Origin: Burkholderiaceae bacterium
Lineage (GTDB): Bacteria > Pseudomonadota > Gammaproteobacteria > Burkholderiales > Burkholderiaceae
Assembly: GCA_030151165.1 (NCBI GenBank)
Contig: JASLEM010000548.1
Span: 1 to 8,544 of the forward strand
Reading direction: 5' to 3'
DNA: 8,544 bases
Under the pieces are notes generated by a model that was not told where the DNA came from, searched no databases, and was given only the letters and a program-made list of their open reading frames with translations. Of the stretch, positions 1 to 5,882 are shown piece after piece; within the stretch, counting starts at the first letter, position 1, and each line of letters opens with the position of its first letter. A program made the translations under genes and the position numbers.

Positions 1-141
1 AAGCGCCCGGAGCTGCGCCTGTACGTGACCTACGCGGACTACAACAAGGCCGCCGCGGCCGACACGGCCAACAACTACGGCTTCCCGACCAACAAGACCA
101 GCGCGGTGTCGTACGGCGCGCAGGTCGAGATCTGGTTCTGA
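1..141 (+). CDS. Maltoporin/LamB-type porin, C-terminal fragment
   Basis: Only the last 46 codons and the stop are present; the gene begins left of the window. The frame reads KRPELRLYVTYADYNKAA, then a short polar loop, and ends in GAQVEIWF before TGA. An RPE-[LI]-RL-Y start to the penultimate strand and a final amphipathic strand ending in an aromatic residue are typical of the C-terminus of LamB-type maltoporins, 18-stranded outer-membrane channels for maltodextrins and related sugars. The terminal Phe matches the outer-membrane-protein recognition signal for the BAM complex. The substrate cannot be told from this piece, and another carbohydrate-selective porin is possible. A strong terminator follows 28 bases after the stop, so this is the last gene of its transcript. 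Confidence 0.72.
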   Translation, partial: KRPELRLYVTYADYNKAAAADTANNYGFPTNKTSAVSYGAQVEIWF

Positions 142-169
142 TCGCAGGCGATTCCGCGACCTCGCCAGG

Positions 170-192
170 ACGGCCCCACGGGGCCGTTTTTT
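170..192 (+). terminator. Rho-independent terminator of the porin gene
   Basis: The arms ACGGCCCC (170-177) and GGGGCCGT (180-187) form a GC-rich stem; the closing pair is probably open, giving a four-base loop. A run of six T residues (187-192) follows directly. It lies 28 bases after the porin stop codon and is the clearest intrinsic terminator in the window. On the opposite strand no T run follows the stem, so it should act mainly on the plus strand. Confidence 0.9.
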
Positions 193-198
193 CGTTTC

Positions 199-220
199 GG
201 CGCGTCGTCAGCGACGCGCC
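199..220. repeat. Perfect 9-bp hairpin at the 3' end of the small membrane-protein gene
   Basis: GGCGCGTCG (199-207) is followed by the loop TCAG (208-211) and the exact inverted copy CGACGCGCC (212-220). The minus-strand stop codon TGA (complement of 208-210) lies in the loop, and the last codons of the 90-residue gene form one arm. Neither strand has a clean T run directly after the stem, so it is not a canonical intrinsic terminator. It could protect the mRNA 3' end or help rho-dependent or hairpin-only termination of the minus-strand gene. Confidence 0.6.
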
Positions 221-480
221 GTCTTCCACCATGGCACCAGCGCGCATGCGATCACGAGGGCCGCGTAGGTCACGAGCTTGCCGTCGTGCCCGGTGATCAC
301 CAAGCCCGCGACCAGCACGGCCAGCCCCGCGGCCGTCGACTGCCACGCCAGCGTGAACCACGGCGTGCGCGCGAGCGTGCGGCGCCAGAACAGCTTGCAC
401 AGCAAGGCGCTCAGCATGCCGACGCCGACAGCGGGCGCCACGAAATTGGCGAGGTGCCAGAACAGGCCGGGAGCGTCCAA
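208..480 (-). CDS. Small conserved three-helix inner-membrane protein, function unknown
   Basis: This frame encodes 90 residues with three hydrophobic segments at about residues 11-30, 47-64 and 69-84. Arg-rich and Trp-rich stretches lie between and after them (FWRR at 31-34, WWKTARR at the end), as expected for a small polytopic inner-membrane protein. No catalytic motif is visible. No in-frame ATG exists upstream, so the start is taken as TTG at 480-478, giving MDAPGLFWHLANFVAPAVGVG; no Shine-Dalgarno sequence precedes it, and the start is the weakest part of the call. I recall small membrane proteins of this kind in Burkholderiales but cannot name a family or function. It is divergent from hemA with 136 bases between start codons. 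The reading frame covers hydrophobic helices with normal membrane-protein composition, which argues against a chance frame. Confidence 0.65.
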   Translation of the reverse strand: MDAPGLFWHLANFVAPAVGVGMLSALLCKLFWRRTLARTPWFTLAWQSTAAGLAVLVAGLVITGHDGKLVTYAALVIACALVPWWKTARR

Positions 481-604
481 GGAGCGTGGGAGGTAGGTTG
501 GCGGGCAGGCCGGAAGGCGTGCGTCGTAGTCAATCGGACGGATGAACGAGGCCGGGACAAAGCCCTCGCAAGACCGTTGGAGCCCGTTCGGGCCGGGAGA
601 ATTT

Positions 605-610
605 TATAAT
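605..610 (+). promoter_or_regulatory. Candidate sigma-70 -10 box for hemA
   Basis: A perfect TATAAT lies in one of the few AT-rich patches in this region. No good -35 hexamer is seen at 16-18 bases upstream (that stretch is GC-rich, around GCCCGTTCGGGC at 582-593). The hexamer ends only six bases before the hemA ATG at 617, so a transcript starting the usual 6-7 bases downstream would be leaderless or nearly so. Confidence 0.45.
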
Positions 611-616
611 GCCCGC

Positions 617-1954
617 ATGTCTGTGTTCGCGTTGGGCCTCAACCACCAGACCGCGCCCCTCGACCTGCGCGGGCGCTTCGCGTTTTCGCTCGACCAGCTG
701 TCCCCGGCGCTGAAGGCGTTGTCGGGCCAGTTCTCGCGGCCCGGCGCGGGCGGCGTGCTCGTCCCGGCGATGCCGGAGGTGGCGCTGCTGTCCACCTGCA
801 ACCGCACCGAACTCTACGTCGCCGCGCCGCCCGACGGCCACGGATCGATTCGCGACGCCTTGGTGCGCCCGGTCGCCGACTGGCTCGCCGCGCAGGGCGG
901 CGTGAGCGGCGCGCAACTGCTCGACCACAGCTACGTGCTCGAGGACCGCGAGGCCGCGCGCCACGTTTTCCGCGTCGCGTCGGGCCTCGATTCGATGGTG
1001 CTCGGCGAGCCGCAGATCCTCGGCCAGATGAAGCAGGCCGTCCGCGAGGCCGACCACGCCGGCACGCTCGGCACGACGCTGCACCAGCTGTTCCAGCGCT
1101 CGTTCTCGGTGGCCAAGGAAGTCCGCACGTCGACCGAGATCGGCGCACACTCGATCAGCATGGCCGCCGCCGCCGTGCGCCAGGCGACGCAGCTGTTCGG
1201 CGACCTCGACAAGCTCAACGTGCTGTTCGTCGGCGCGGGCGAGATGATCGAGCTCGTCGCCACGCACTTCGCCGCGCGCACGCCGAAGTCGATGGCCGTC
1301 GCCAACCGCACGCTCGAACGCGGCGAGAAGCTCGCGAGCCGCTTCGGCGCCACCGCGCTGCGCCTGGCCGACGTGCCGACGCGCCTGCACGAGTTCGACA
1401 TCGTCGTCTCCTGCACGGCCAGCACGCTGCCCATCATCGGCCTGGGCGCCGTCGAGCGCGCGCTGAAGACGCGCCGCCGCCGCCCGATGTTCATGGTCGA
1501 CCTCGCCGTGCCGCGCGACATCGAGCCCGAAGTCGGCCAGCAGCACGACGTCTACCTCTACACCGTCGACGACCTGTCCGAGCTCGTGCGCAGCGCCGGC
1601 GCGAAGCGCCAGGCCGCGGTCGAACAGGCCGAGGCCATCATCGACGCCGGCGTGCTCGGCTTCTCGCACTGGCTCGACCAGCGCGCCAGCGTGCCGCTGA
1701 TCCAGGCGTTGACGAAGCAGGTCGACGACTGGCGCACGCTGGAGCTGCAGCGCGCGCGCAAGTCGCTCGCGAAGGGCGAGAACATCGACGCCGTGCTCGA
1801 GAGCCTGAGCCGCGGCCTCGCGCAGAAGATGCTGCACGGCCCGCTCGCCGAGCTGCGCACCAGCGAGGGCGAGCAGCGCCACCGGCTGGCGGACACCGTC
1901 TCGCGGCTGTTCCTGCGCCAGTCCACGCGCGACCCGTCCGACCCGGGGCTGTAG
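617..1954 (+). CDS. hemA: Glutamyl-tRNA reductase
   Basis: HemA reduces glutamyl-tRNA(Glu) with NADPH to glutamate-1-semialdehyde, the first committed step of the C5 route to 5-aminolevulinate, heme and other tetrapyrroles. The protein has 445 residues. The N-terminal catalytic domain shows GLNHQTAP (7-14) and [11 protein letters not shown] with the thioester-forming Cys61, then [16 protein letters not shown] (122-137). The NADPH domain shows [13 protein letters not shown] (201-213) and [13 protein letters not shown] (228-240), and [12 protein letters not shown] lies at 293-304. The C-terminal helical dimerisation domain follows. The catalytic Cys lies about 11 residues later than in E. coli HemA because of a Gly/Pro-rich insert near residues 41-52. 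I chose the ATG at 617 because [10 protein letters not shown] matches the family start; the in-frame ATG at 542 would add 25 unconserved residues. No Shine-Dalgarno lies at normal spacing. The distal stretch to prfA is 116 bases. Confidence 0.97.
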   Translation: MSVFALGLNHQTAPLDLRGRFAFSLDQLSPALKALSGQFSRPGAGGVLVPAMPEVALLSTCNRTELYVAAPPDGHGSIRDALVRPVADWLAAQGGVSGAQLLDHSYVLEDREAARHVFRVASGLDSMVLGEPQILGQMKQAVREADHAGTLGTTLHQLFQRSFSVAKEVRTSTEIGAHSISMAAAAVRQATQLFGDLDKLNVLFVGAGEMIELVATHFAARTPKSMAVANRTLERGEKLASRFGATALRLADVPTRLHEFDIVVSCTASTLPIIGLGAVERALKTRRRRPMFMVDLAVPRDIEPEVGQQHDVYLYTVDDLSELVRSAGAKRQAAVEQAEAIIDAGVLGFSHWLDQRASVPLIQALTKQVDDWRTLELQRARKSLAKGENIDAVLESLSRGLAQKMLHGPLAELRTSEGEQRHRLADTVSRLFLRQSTRDPSDPGL

Positions 1955-2018
1955 CGACGACGTCGACCGCCGGCACGCGAACCCGCGCGTCGCCTCGCCC
2001 GCCGCCTGCGCCCGCTCG

Positions 2019-2034
2019 CTCCTCGTGAAGGAGG
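2019..2034 (+). promoter_or_regulatory. Strong Shine-Dalgarno-like sequence within a small hairpin, upstream of prfA
   Basis: AAGGAGG (2028-2034) is a near-perfect complement to the 16S rRNA 3' end, but it sits 36 bases before the prfA ATG and no start codon lies 5-10 bases after it. CTCCT (2019-2023) and AGGAG (2029-2033) can pair around the five-base loop CGTGA, which would hide it. It may be a ribosome standby site, a relic of another start, or chance. Confidence 0.3.
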
Positions 2035-2070
2035 CCCGGCGCCCCGCCCTCGCCTTCCTCGCCGTCGCCC

Positions 2071-3198
2071 ATGAAAGACTCGCTCCGCCAACAATTCGAC
2101 CGCCTCGGCATGCGGCTGCAGGAGCTCGACGCGCGCCTGGCCGATCCGGCCGTGACGTCCGACATCGCGAAGCTGCGCGAGCTGTCGCGTGAGCAGTCGG
2201 AGGCGTCGGAGGTCTTCGCGCTGTACCAGCGCTACACGCAACGCGAGGCCGATCTCGCGGCCGCGCGCGAGCTGCTGGAGACGAGCGGCGACGACGCCGA
2301 CATGGTCGCGATGGCGCGCGAGGAGATCGCCGCCTGCGACGCGGACCTCGCGTCGCTCGACGCCGCGCTCCAGGCCACGCTGCTGCCGCGCGACCCGGAC
2401 GACGCGCGCCCGGCGTTCGTCGAGATCCGCGCCGGCAGCGGCGGCGAGGAGTCGGCGCTGTTCGCCGCCGACCTGCTGCGCATGTACCTGCGCTACGCCG
2501 AACGCCAGGGCTGGCGCAGCGAGATCATGAGCGAAAGCCAGTCCGATCTCGGCGGCTTCAAGGAAGTGGTCGTGCGGCTCGAGAACCCGTCCGGTGCGCG
2601 CGGCCTGGCCGCGGCCACCGAGGGCGTCTACGGCCAGCTGCGCTTCGAGTCCGGCGGCCACCGCGTGCAGCGCGTGCCGGCCACGGAGACGCAGGGCCGC
2701 GTGCATTCCAGCGCCTGCACCGTGGCCGTGCTGGCCGAGCCGGACGCGGCCGCCGAGGTCACGCTGAATCCGTCCGAGCTGCGCATCGACACCTTCCGCG
2801 CGAGCGGCGCCGGCGGCCAGCACATCAACAAGACCGACAGCGCGGTGCGCATCACCCACGTGCCCACCGGCATCGTCGCCGAGTGCCAGGACGACCGCTC
2901 GCAGCACCGCAACAAGGCCAAGGCCATGGCCGTGCTGCTCGCGCGCCTGCAGGGCCGCGAGCGCGCGGAACGCGACGCGCGCGACGCCGCCGAGCGCAAG
3001 AACCTGATCGGCTCGGGCGACAGCTCCGACCGCATCCGCACCTACAACTTCCCGCAGGGCCGGCTCACCGACCACCGCATCAACCTGACGCTCTACAAGC
3101 TCGGCGCCGTGATGGAAGGCGACCTCGGCGAGGTCGTCGGCGCGCTGCGCGCCGCGCGCGCGCAGGAGCAGCTGGCGGCGCTGGAGTCGGGCGCTTGA
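2071..3198 (+). CDS. prfA: Peptide chain release factor 1
   Basis: RF1 recognises UAA and UAG in the ribosomal A site and triggers hydrolysis of peptidyl-tRNA. The protein has 375 residues, 15 more than E. coli RF1. An N-terminal helical domain (about 1-110) is followed by the conserved IRAGSGGEE (119-127) and the codon-reading tripeptide PAT at 203-205 in [15 protein letters not shown], which identifies RF1 rather than RF2 (SPF). The catalytic GGQ loop lies at 248-250 in [36 protein letters not shown] (266-285) and the C-terminal [14 protein letters not shown] (324-337) are also family landmarks. The frame is continuous, with no frameshift site of the RF2 type. The start [13 protein letters not shown] fits the family, although no Shine-Dalgarno lies at normal spacing. 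The stop overlaps prmC, whose product methylates Gln250 here. Confidence 0.97.
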   Translation: MKDSLRQQFDRLGMRLQELDARLADPAVTSDIAKLRELSREQSEASEVFALYQRYTQREADLAAARELLETSGDDADMVAMAREEIAACDADLASLDAALQATLLPRDPDDARPAFVEIRAGSGGEESALFAADLLRMYLRYAERQGWRSEIMSESQSDLGGFKEVVVRLENPSGARGLAAATEGVYGQLRFESGGHRVQRVPATETQGRVHSSACTVAVLAEPDAAAEVTLNPSELRIDTFRASGAGGQHINKTDSAVRITHVPTGIVAECQDDRSQHRNKAKAMAVLLARLQGRERAERDARDAAERKNLIGSGDSSDRIRTYNFPQGRLTDHRINLTLYKLGAVMEGDLGEVVGALRAARAQEQLAALESGA

Positions 3199-4043
3199 CC
3201 GAGGCGTTCGCCACGGTCGACGCGGCGCTGCGCGAAGCGCGGGCGCGCGGCGTCGACCGCCTCGACGCGCACCTGCTGCTGGGCCACGTGCTGGGCCAGT
3301 CGCGCGCCTGGCTGCTGGCGCACGACGGCGACGCGTTGACCGACGTCCAGGCCGCGACATACGCCGGACTCGTCGACCGGCGCGCGGCCGGCGAGCCGTT
3401 CGCGTACCTCGTCGGCGAGCGCGAGTTCCACGGGCTGGCGCTGCGCGTCGACCCGTCGGTGCTGGTGCCGCGGCCGGACACCGAGACGCTCGTCGACTGG
3501 GCGTTGCGCCTGCTCGATGCACCGATGCGCAGCCTGGATCGTCCGGCGGTGCTCGACCTGGGCACCGGCAGCGGCGCGATCGCGCTGGCGGTCAAGTCGG
3601 CCTGCCCGCGCGCCGACGTGTGGGCCGGCGAACGCAGCGAACGTGCGCTCGCGGTGGCGCGTGACAACGCGCAGCGGCTCGGCCTCGACGTCCGCTTCGC
3701 GCAAGGCGACTGGTGGGACGCGCTGGCCGGGCTCGACGACGTGCCGGCCTTCGACCTCGTCGTCAGCAACCCGCCCTACATCGCCGCCGACGACCCGCAC
3801 CTCGCCGCGCTGGCGCACGAGCCGTTGTCGGCGCTCGTCGCCGGCGACGACGGCCTCGCCGACATCGTCCGCATCGCGACGCAGGCGCCGGCGCGGATGC
3901 GGGCCGGCGGCTGGCTGCTGATCGAGCACGGATGGCAGCAAGGCGAGGCGGTGCGCGCGATCCTGGCGCGCGCCGGGTTCTCCGATGTGGAGACGGCGCT
4001 CGACATCGAAGGCCGCGCGCGCTGCACCGGCGGCCGGCTCTGA
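3195..4043 (+). CDS. prmC: Release factor glutamine methyltransferase
   Basis: PrmC transfers a methyl group from S-adenosylmethionine to the glutamine of the GGQ motif in RF1 and RF2, which speeds peptide release. From the TTG start the protein has 282 residues. A helical N-terminal substrate-binding domain (about 1-80) contains [11 protein letters not shown] (71-81), followed by [13 protein letters not shown] (90-102). The SAM-binding motif is [13 protein letters not shown] (121-133), and the signature [10 protein letters not shown] with NPPY at 192-195 binds the target glutamine. The usual aspartate at the end of strand beta 2 is glutamate (GER at 145-147). The TTG at 3195-3197 overlaps the prfA stop TGA (3196-3198), and GGAG at 3183-3186 is well placed as its ribosome binding site. 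The frame runs open further upstream, but that part is a shadow of prfA. Confidence 0.95.
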   Translation: MTEAFATVDAALREARARGVDRLDAHLLLGHVLGQSRAWLLAHDGDALTDVQAATYAGLVDRRAAGEPFAYLVGEREFHGLALRVDPSVLVPRPDTETLVDWALRLLDAPMRSLDRPAVLDLGTGSGAIALAVKSACPRADVWAGERSERALAVARDNAQRLGLDVRFAQGDWWDALAGLDDVPAFDLVVSNPPYIAADDPHLAALAHEPLSALVAGDDGLADIVRIATQAPARMRAGGWLLIEHGWQQGEAVRAILARAGFSDVETALDIEGRARCTGGRL

Positions 4044-4060
4044 CGCCGCATCGGCAGCGG

Positions 4061-4074
4061 CCCCGGCGCCGGGG
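4061..4074 (+). terminator. GC-rich palindrome after prmC, possible weak terminator
   Basis: CCCCGGCGCCGGGG is a perfect 14-base palindrome beginning 17 bases after the prmC stop. As RNA it could form a five-pair stem with a GCGC loop. Only scattered T residues follow (GGTTTCT from 4082), so it is at best a weak intrinsic terminator. Its position suits the end of a hemA-prfA-prmC transcript. Confidence 0.3.
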
Positions 4075-4117
4075 ACCTTCCGGTTTCTAGACGGTCGCCG
4101 CGGGTCCCGCAAGCCCG

Positions 4118-4153
4118 CATTCCGGTCAATTCTGTGCCGCCGTGTCCGGAATG
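4118..4153. repeat. 8-bp inverted repeat upstream of the outer-membrane protein gene
   Basis: CATTCCGG (4118-4125) and CCGGAATG (4146-4153) are exact inverted copies separated by 20 bases. A near copy, CCGAATG, lies at 4186-4192. The dyad is 123-158 bases before the start codon at 4276, within a visibly less GC-rich stretch (about 4120-4250). It could be an operator for a dimeric regulator or a weak RNA hairpin. No convincing -35/-10 pair was found nearby. Confidence 0.3.
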
Positions 4154-4275
4154 TCACAGCTGGTAATTTGGCACGAAAAAGGGCTCCGAATGCCGATATC
4201 TTCAACACGGCAATAGGCGTAGCATCGATTTGCTGGAGTCAGTTTTTCGCCCCCGGGCACATTCTGGAGCCGACC

Positions 4276-4848
4276 ATGGAGCATTCGAATTCGGCACGCC
4301 GCGGCGTGCGCTGGAGTCGCCGGGTGAGCGCCATGGTGGTGGGTTCGAGCCTGGCCCTGGCCGCCGCCGCGAGCCATGCGCAGGCACCGGCGCCGACGAC
4401 GGCACCGCGGGTGGCGGACGGCGCGATCGGCGACCGCTATTCGAGCGAGTATGCGCTCGCTCACTCGCCAAACCAGGGCAACTCGATCCGGCTGTTCGGC
4501 AGTTACTACTTCTTCGATCCGGCCAAGAGCAACATGGGCCCGGTGCTGAGCAGCCTGCTCGGCGGATTTCGCGCCAGCACGGGCATCGTCGGGCTCAACC
4601 GCTCGGTGTCGCTGTTCGACGTCCAGCAGGAACGCGCGCTGAACCTGCCCTACCTCGGCCTCGGCTACAGCCGCCTCTGGCTCACCGGCCAGCTGAGCCT
4701 GAACGCCGACGTCGGCGTGACCTCGCAGAGCGGGCTCAACGCCGCGCACCTGCGCAGCCTGTTCAGCGGGACGCCGTCGCTCGACGAAACCGCCGGCGAA
4801 CTGCGCTGGGCGCCCGTGATGGCCGTGAACCTGCACTATTCGTTCTGA
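4276..4848 (+). CDS. Putative small outer-membrane beta-barrel protein, function unknown
   Basis: The protein has 190 residues. An N-terminal signal peptide has a long basic region with RR at 15-16, a hydrophobic core at about 19-32, and a likely cleavage after SHA (35) or AQA (37). A Pro/Ala/Thr linker follows. The mature part, about 150 residues, contains alternating segments such as RLFGSYYFFD (72-81), PYLGLGYSRLWL (125-136), GQLSLNADVGVTS (138-150) and a last strand WAPVMAVNLHYSF ending in Phe190, which is the usual C-terminal signal of outer-membrane barrels. Its length would suit a small barrel of about eight strands. I do not recognise a named family, and no enzyme motif is visible. 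GGAG at 4266-4269, six bases before the ATG, decides the start. It sits between prmC and grxD, where betaproteobacterial operons usually have no such gene. Confidence 0.72.
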   Translation: MEHSNSARRGVRWSRRVSAMVVGSSLALAAAASHAQAPAPTTAPRVADGAIGDRYSSEYALAHSPNQGNSIRLFGSYYFFDPAKSNMGPVLSSLLGGFRASTGIVGLNRSVSLFDVQQERALNLPYLGLGYSRLWLTGQLSLNADVGVTSQSGLNAAHLRSLFSGTPSLDETAGELRWAPVMAVNLHYSF

Positions 4849-4926
4849 TCGCCCGCGCGCCGGGCCGGCCGCGCGGAACGCGGCAAAATCGATCGCCTTG
4901 CCGCAGCGAAGACATGCCGTTTGGCT

Positions 4927-4932
4927 TATAAA
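4927..4932 (+). promoter_or_regulatory. Possible -10 box for grxD
   Basis: TATAAA in the local AT-rich sequence TTGGCTTATAAACGG lies 44 bases before the grxD ATG at 4977. No acceptable -35 hexamer is at 16-18 bases; TTGCCG at 4898-4903 is 23 bases away. The 128-base gap after the upstream gene makes a separate grxD-ubiX promoter reasonable, but this is weak evidence. Confidence 0.25.
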
Positions 4933-4976
4933 CGGCGTTGTCCGCGCTTTCGCGCTCGCCTTTGAATTGCACTGCC

Positions 4977-5291
4977 ATGTCCGACGTCCAACACCGCATC
5001 GATGAACTCGTGAAGAACAACCATGTCGTGTTGTTCATGAAGGGCACCGCCCAGTTCCCGATGTGCGGCTTCTCCGGCCGCGCGATCCAGATCCTCAAGG
5101 CCTGCAACGTGCAGGGCCTGAAGACCGTCAACGTGCTGGAAGACGATGAAGTGCGCCAGGGCATCAAGGACTACGCCAACTGGCCGACGATCCCGCAGCT
5201 GTACGTCAATGGCGAATTCGTCGGCGGCTCCGACATCCTGATGGAGATGTACGAAGCCGGCGAACTCCAGCCGCTGCTGGCCACCGCTTGA
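4977..5291 (+). CDS. grxD: Monothiol glutaredoxin, CGFS type (Grx4)
   Basis: Glutaredoxins of the CGFS class bind a [2Fe-2S] cluster with glutathione between two monomers and pass clusters on, working with BolA-type partners, rather than acting as dithiol reductases. The protein has 104 residues and a complete thioredoxin fold. KGTAQFPMCGFS carries the single active Cys30, WPTIPQLYVNGEFVGGSDI (69-87) holds the cis-Pro (TIPQ) and the glutathione-binding GGSD, and the C-terminal helix is present. I chose the ATG at 4977 (MSDVQHRIDELVKNN) over the in-frame ATG at 4938, which would add 13 residues not seen in the family. No Shine-Dalgarno is evident. Its stop TGA (5289-5291) overlaps the ubiX start, so the two are probably co-transcribed and coupled. 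Confidence 0.96.
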   Translation: MSDVQHRIDELVKNNHVVLFMKGTAQFPMCGFSGRAIQILKACNVQGLKTVNVLEDDEVRQGIKDYANWPTIPQLYVNGEFVGGSDILMEMYEAGELQPLLATA

Positions 5292-5872
5292 GCCCTGCCA
5301 CGCCCGCCGCGGCCCCGGCGATCGTCGTCGGCATCACCGGCGCGTCCGGCGCGGCGTACGGCGTGCGGCTGCTCGAGCGCCTGCGCGAGCTGGGCGCCGA
5401 GACCCACCTCGTCGTGACGCCGTCGGGCGTCATCAACGCGCATCACGAGCTGGGCCTGTCGCGCGACGATCTCGCCGCGAAGGCGAGCCACGCCTGGCCG
5501 ATCGGCGACATCGGCGCCTGCATCGCGAGCGGCAGCTTCGCCGCGCAGGCGATGGTGGTGGCGCCGTGCACGATGAAGTCGCTCGCGGCGATCGCGCACG
5601 GCTTCGGCGACAACCTGCTCACGCGTGCCGCCGACGTCATGCTCAAGGAGCGCCGCCGCCTCGTGCTCATGGTGCGCGAGACGCCGTTCAACCTCGCGCA
5701 CCTGCGCAACATGACGGCCGTCACCGAGATGGGCGGCATCGTCTTCCCGCCGCTGCCGGCGTTCTACCAGAAGCCGCAGACGATCGCGGAGATGGTCGAC
5801 GACACCGTCGAACGCGTGATCGAGATGCTGGGCGTGCCCGGCGCCGCGCCGCGCCGCTGGAACGGGCTCTGA
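5288..5872 (+). CDS. ubiX: Flavin prenyltransferase UbiX
   Basis: UbiX joins a dimethylallyl group to FMN to make prenylated FMN, the cofactor of the UbiD decarboxylase in ubiquinone synthesis (older annotations call it 3-octaprenyl-4-hydroxybenzoate carboxy-lyase). The protein has 194 residues. VGITGASGAAYGVRLLERL (14-32) is the flavin-binding N-terminus. VAPCTMKSLAAIAHGFGDNL (91-110) is the central signature, and ERRRLVLMVRETPFNLAHLRNM (121-142) provides phosphate-binding Arg residues. GGIVFPPLPAFYQKPQTI (149-166) is the C-terminal active-site segment. The only start available before the conserved part is TTG at 5288-5290, overlapping the grxD stop as TTGA; there is no Shine-Dalgarno just upstream. 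UbiD is not in the window. The gene ends 10 bases from the convergent lytic transglycosylase gene. Confidence 0.95.
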   Translation: MSPATPAAAPAIVVGITGASGAAYGVRLLERLRELGAETHLVVTPSGVINAHHELGLSRDDLAAKASHAWPIGDIGACIASGSFAAQAMVVAPCTMKSLAAIAHGFGDNLLTRAADVMLKERRRLVLMVRETPFNLAHLRNMTAVTEMGGIVFPPLPAFYQKPQTIAEMVDDTVERVIEMLGVPGAAPRRWNGL

Positions 5873-5882
5873 GCCCGGTCGT

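Noticed and set aside
542..616. N-terminal extension of hemA from an upstream in-frame ATG
   Set aside because: The 25 residues do not resemble HemA, and the TATAAT box lies inside this stretch.
530..1882. 450-residue open frame antisense to hemA
   Set aside because: It is Arg/Ala/Leu/Val/Glu-rich without any recognisable motif, and sits opposite an unmistakable hemA. High GC removes stops from antisense frames.
2071..3198. Programmed frameshift in the release factor gene
   Set aside because: That device belongs to prfB (RF2). This is RF1 (PAT motif), and its frame is continuous.
1558..3522. 654-residue open frame antisense to hemA, prfA and prmC
   Set aside because: It crosses three real genes, is dominated by Arg and Ala, and shows no domain pattern; it is a GC artefact.
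4148..4175. Extracytoplasmic-sigma-factor -35 (GGAATGT) upstream of the barrel gene
   Set aside because: No matching -10 (TCAAA-like) is found 15-17 bases downstream.
4169..4184. Sigma-54-like promoter (TGGCACG with a following GC) upstream of the barrel gene
   Set aside because: The GG and GC elements are 11 bases apart, where sigma-54 strictly needs 10, and the -12 TTGC is only partly present.
4853..4876. CCGCGCG/CGCGCGG hairpin after the barrel gene
   Set aside because: The 7-bp stem has a 10-base loop and no T run. In sequence this GC-rich, such pairs are common, so it was not called as a terminator.
4938..4976. N-terminal extension of grxD
   Set aside because: MSDVQHRIDE at 4977 is the family start; the 13 extra residues do not fit the compact glutaredoxin.
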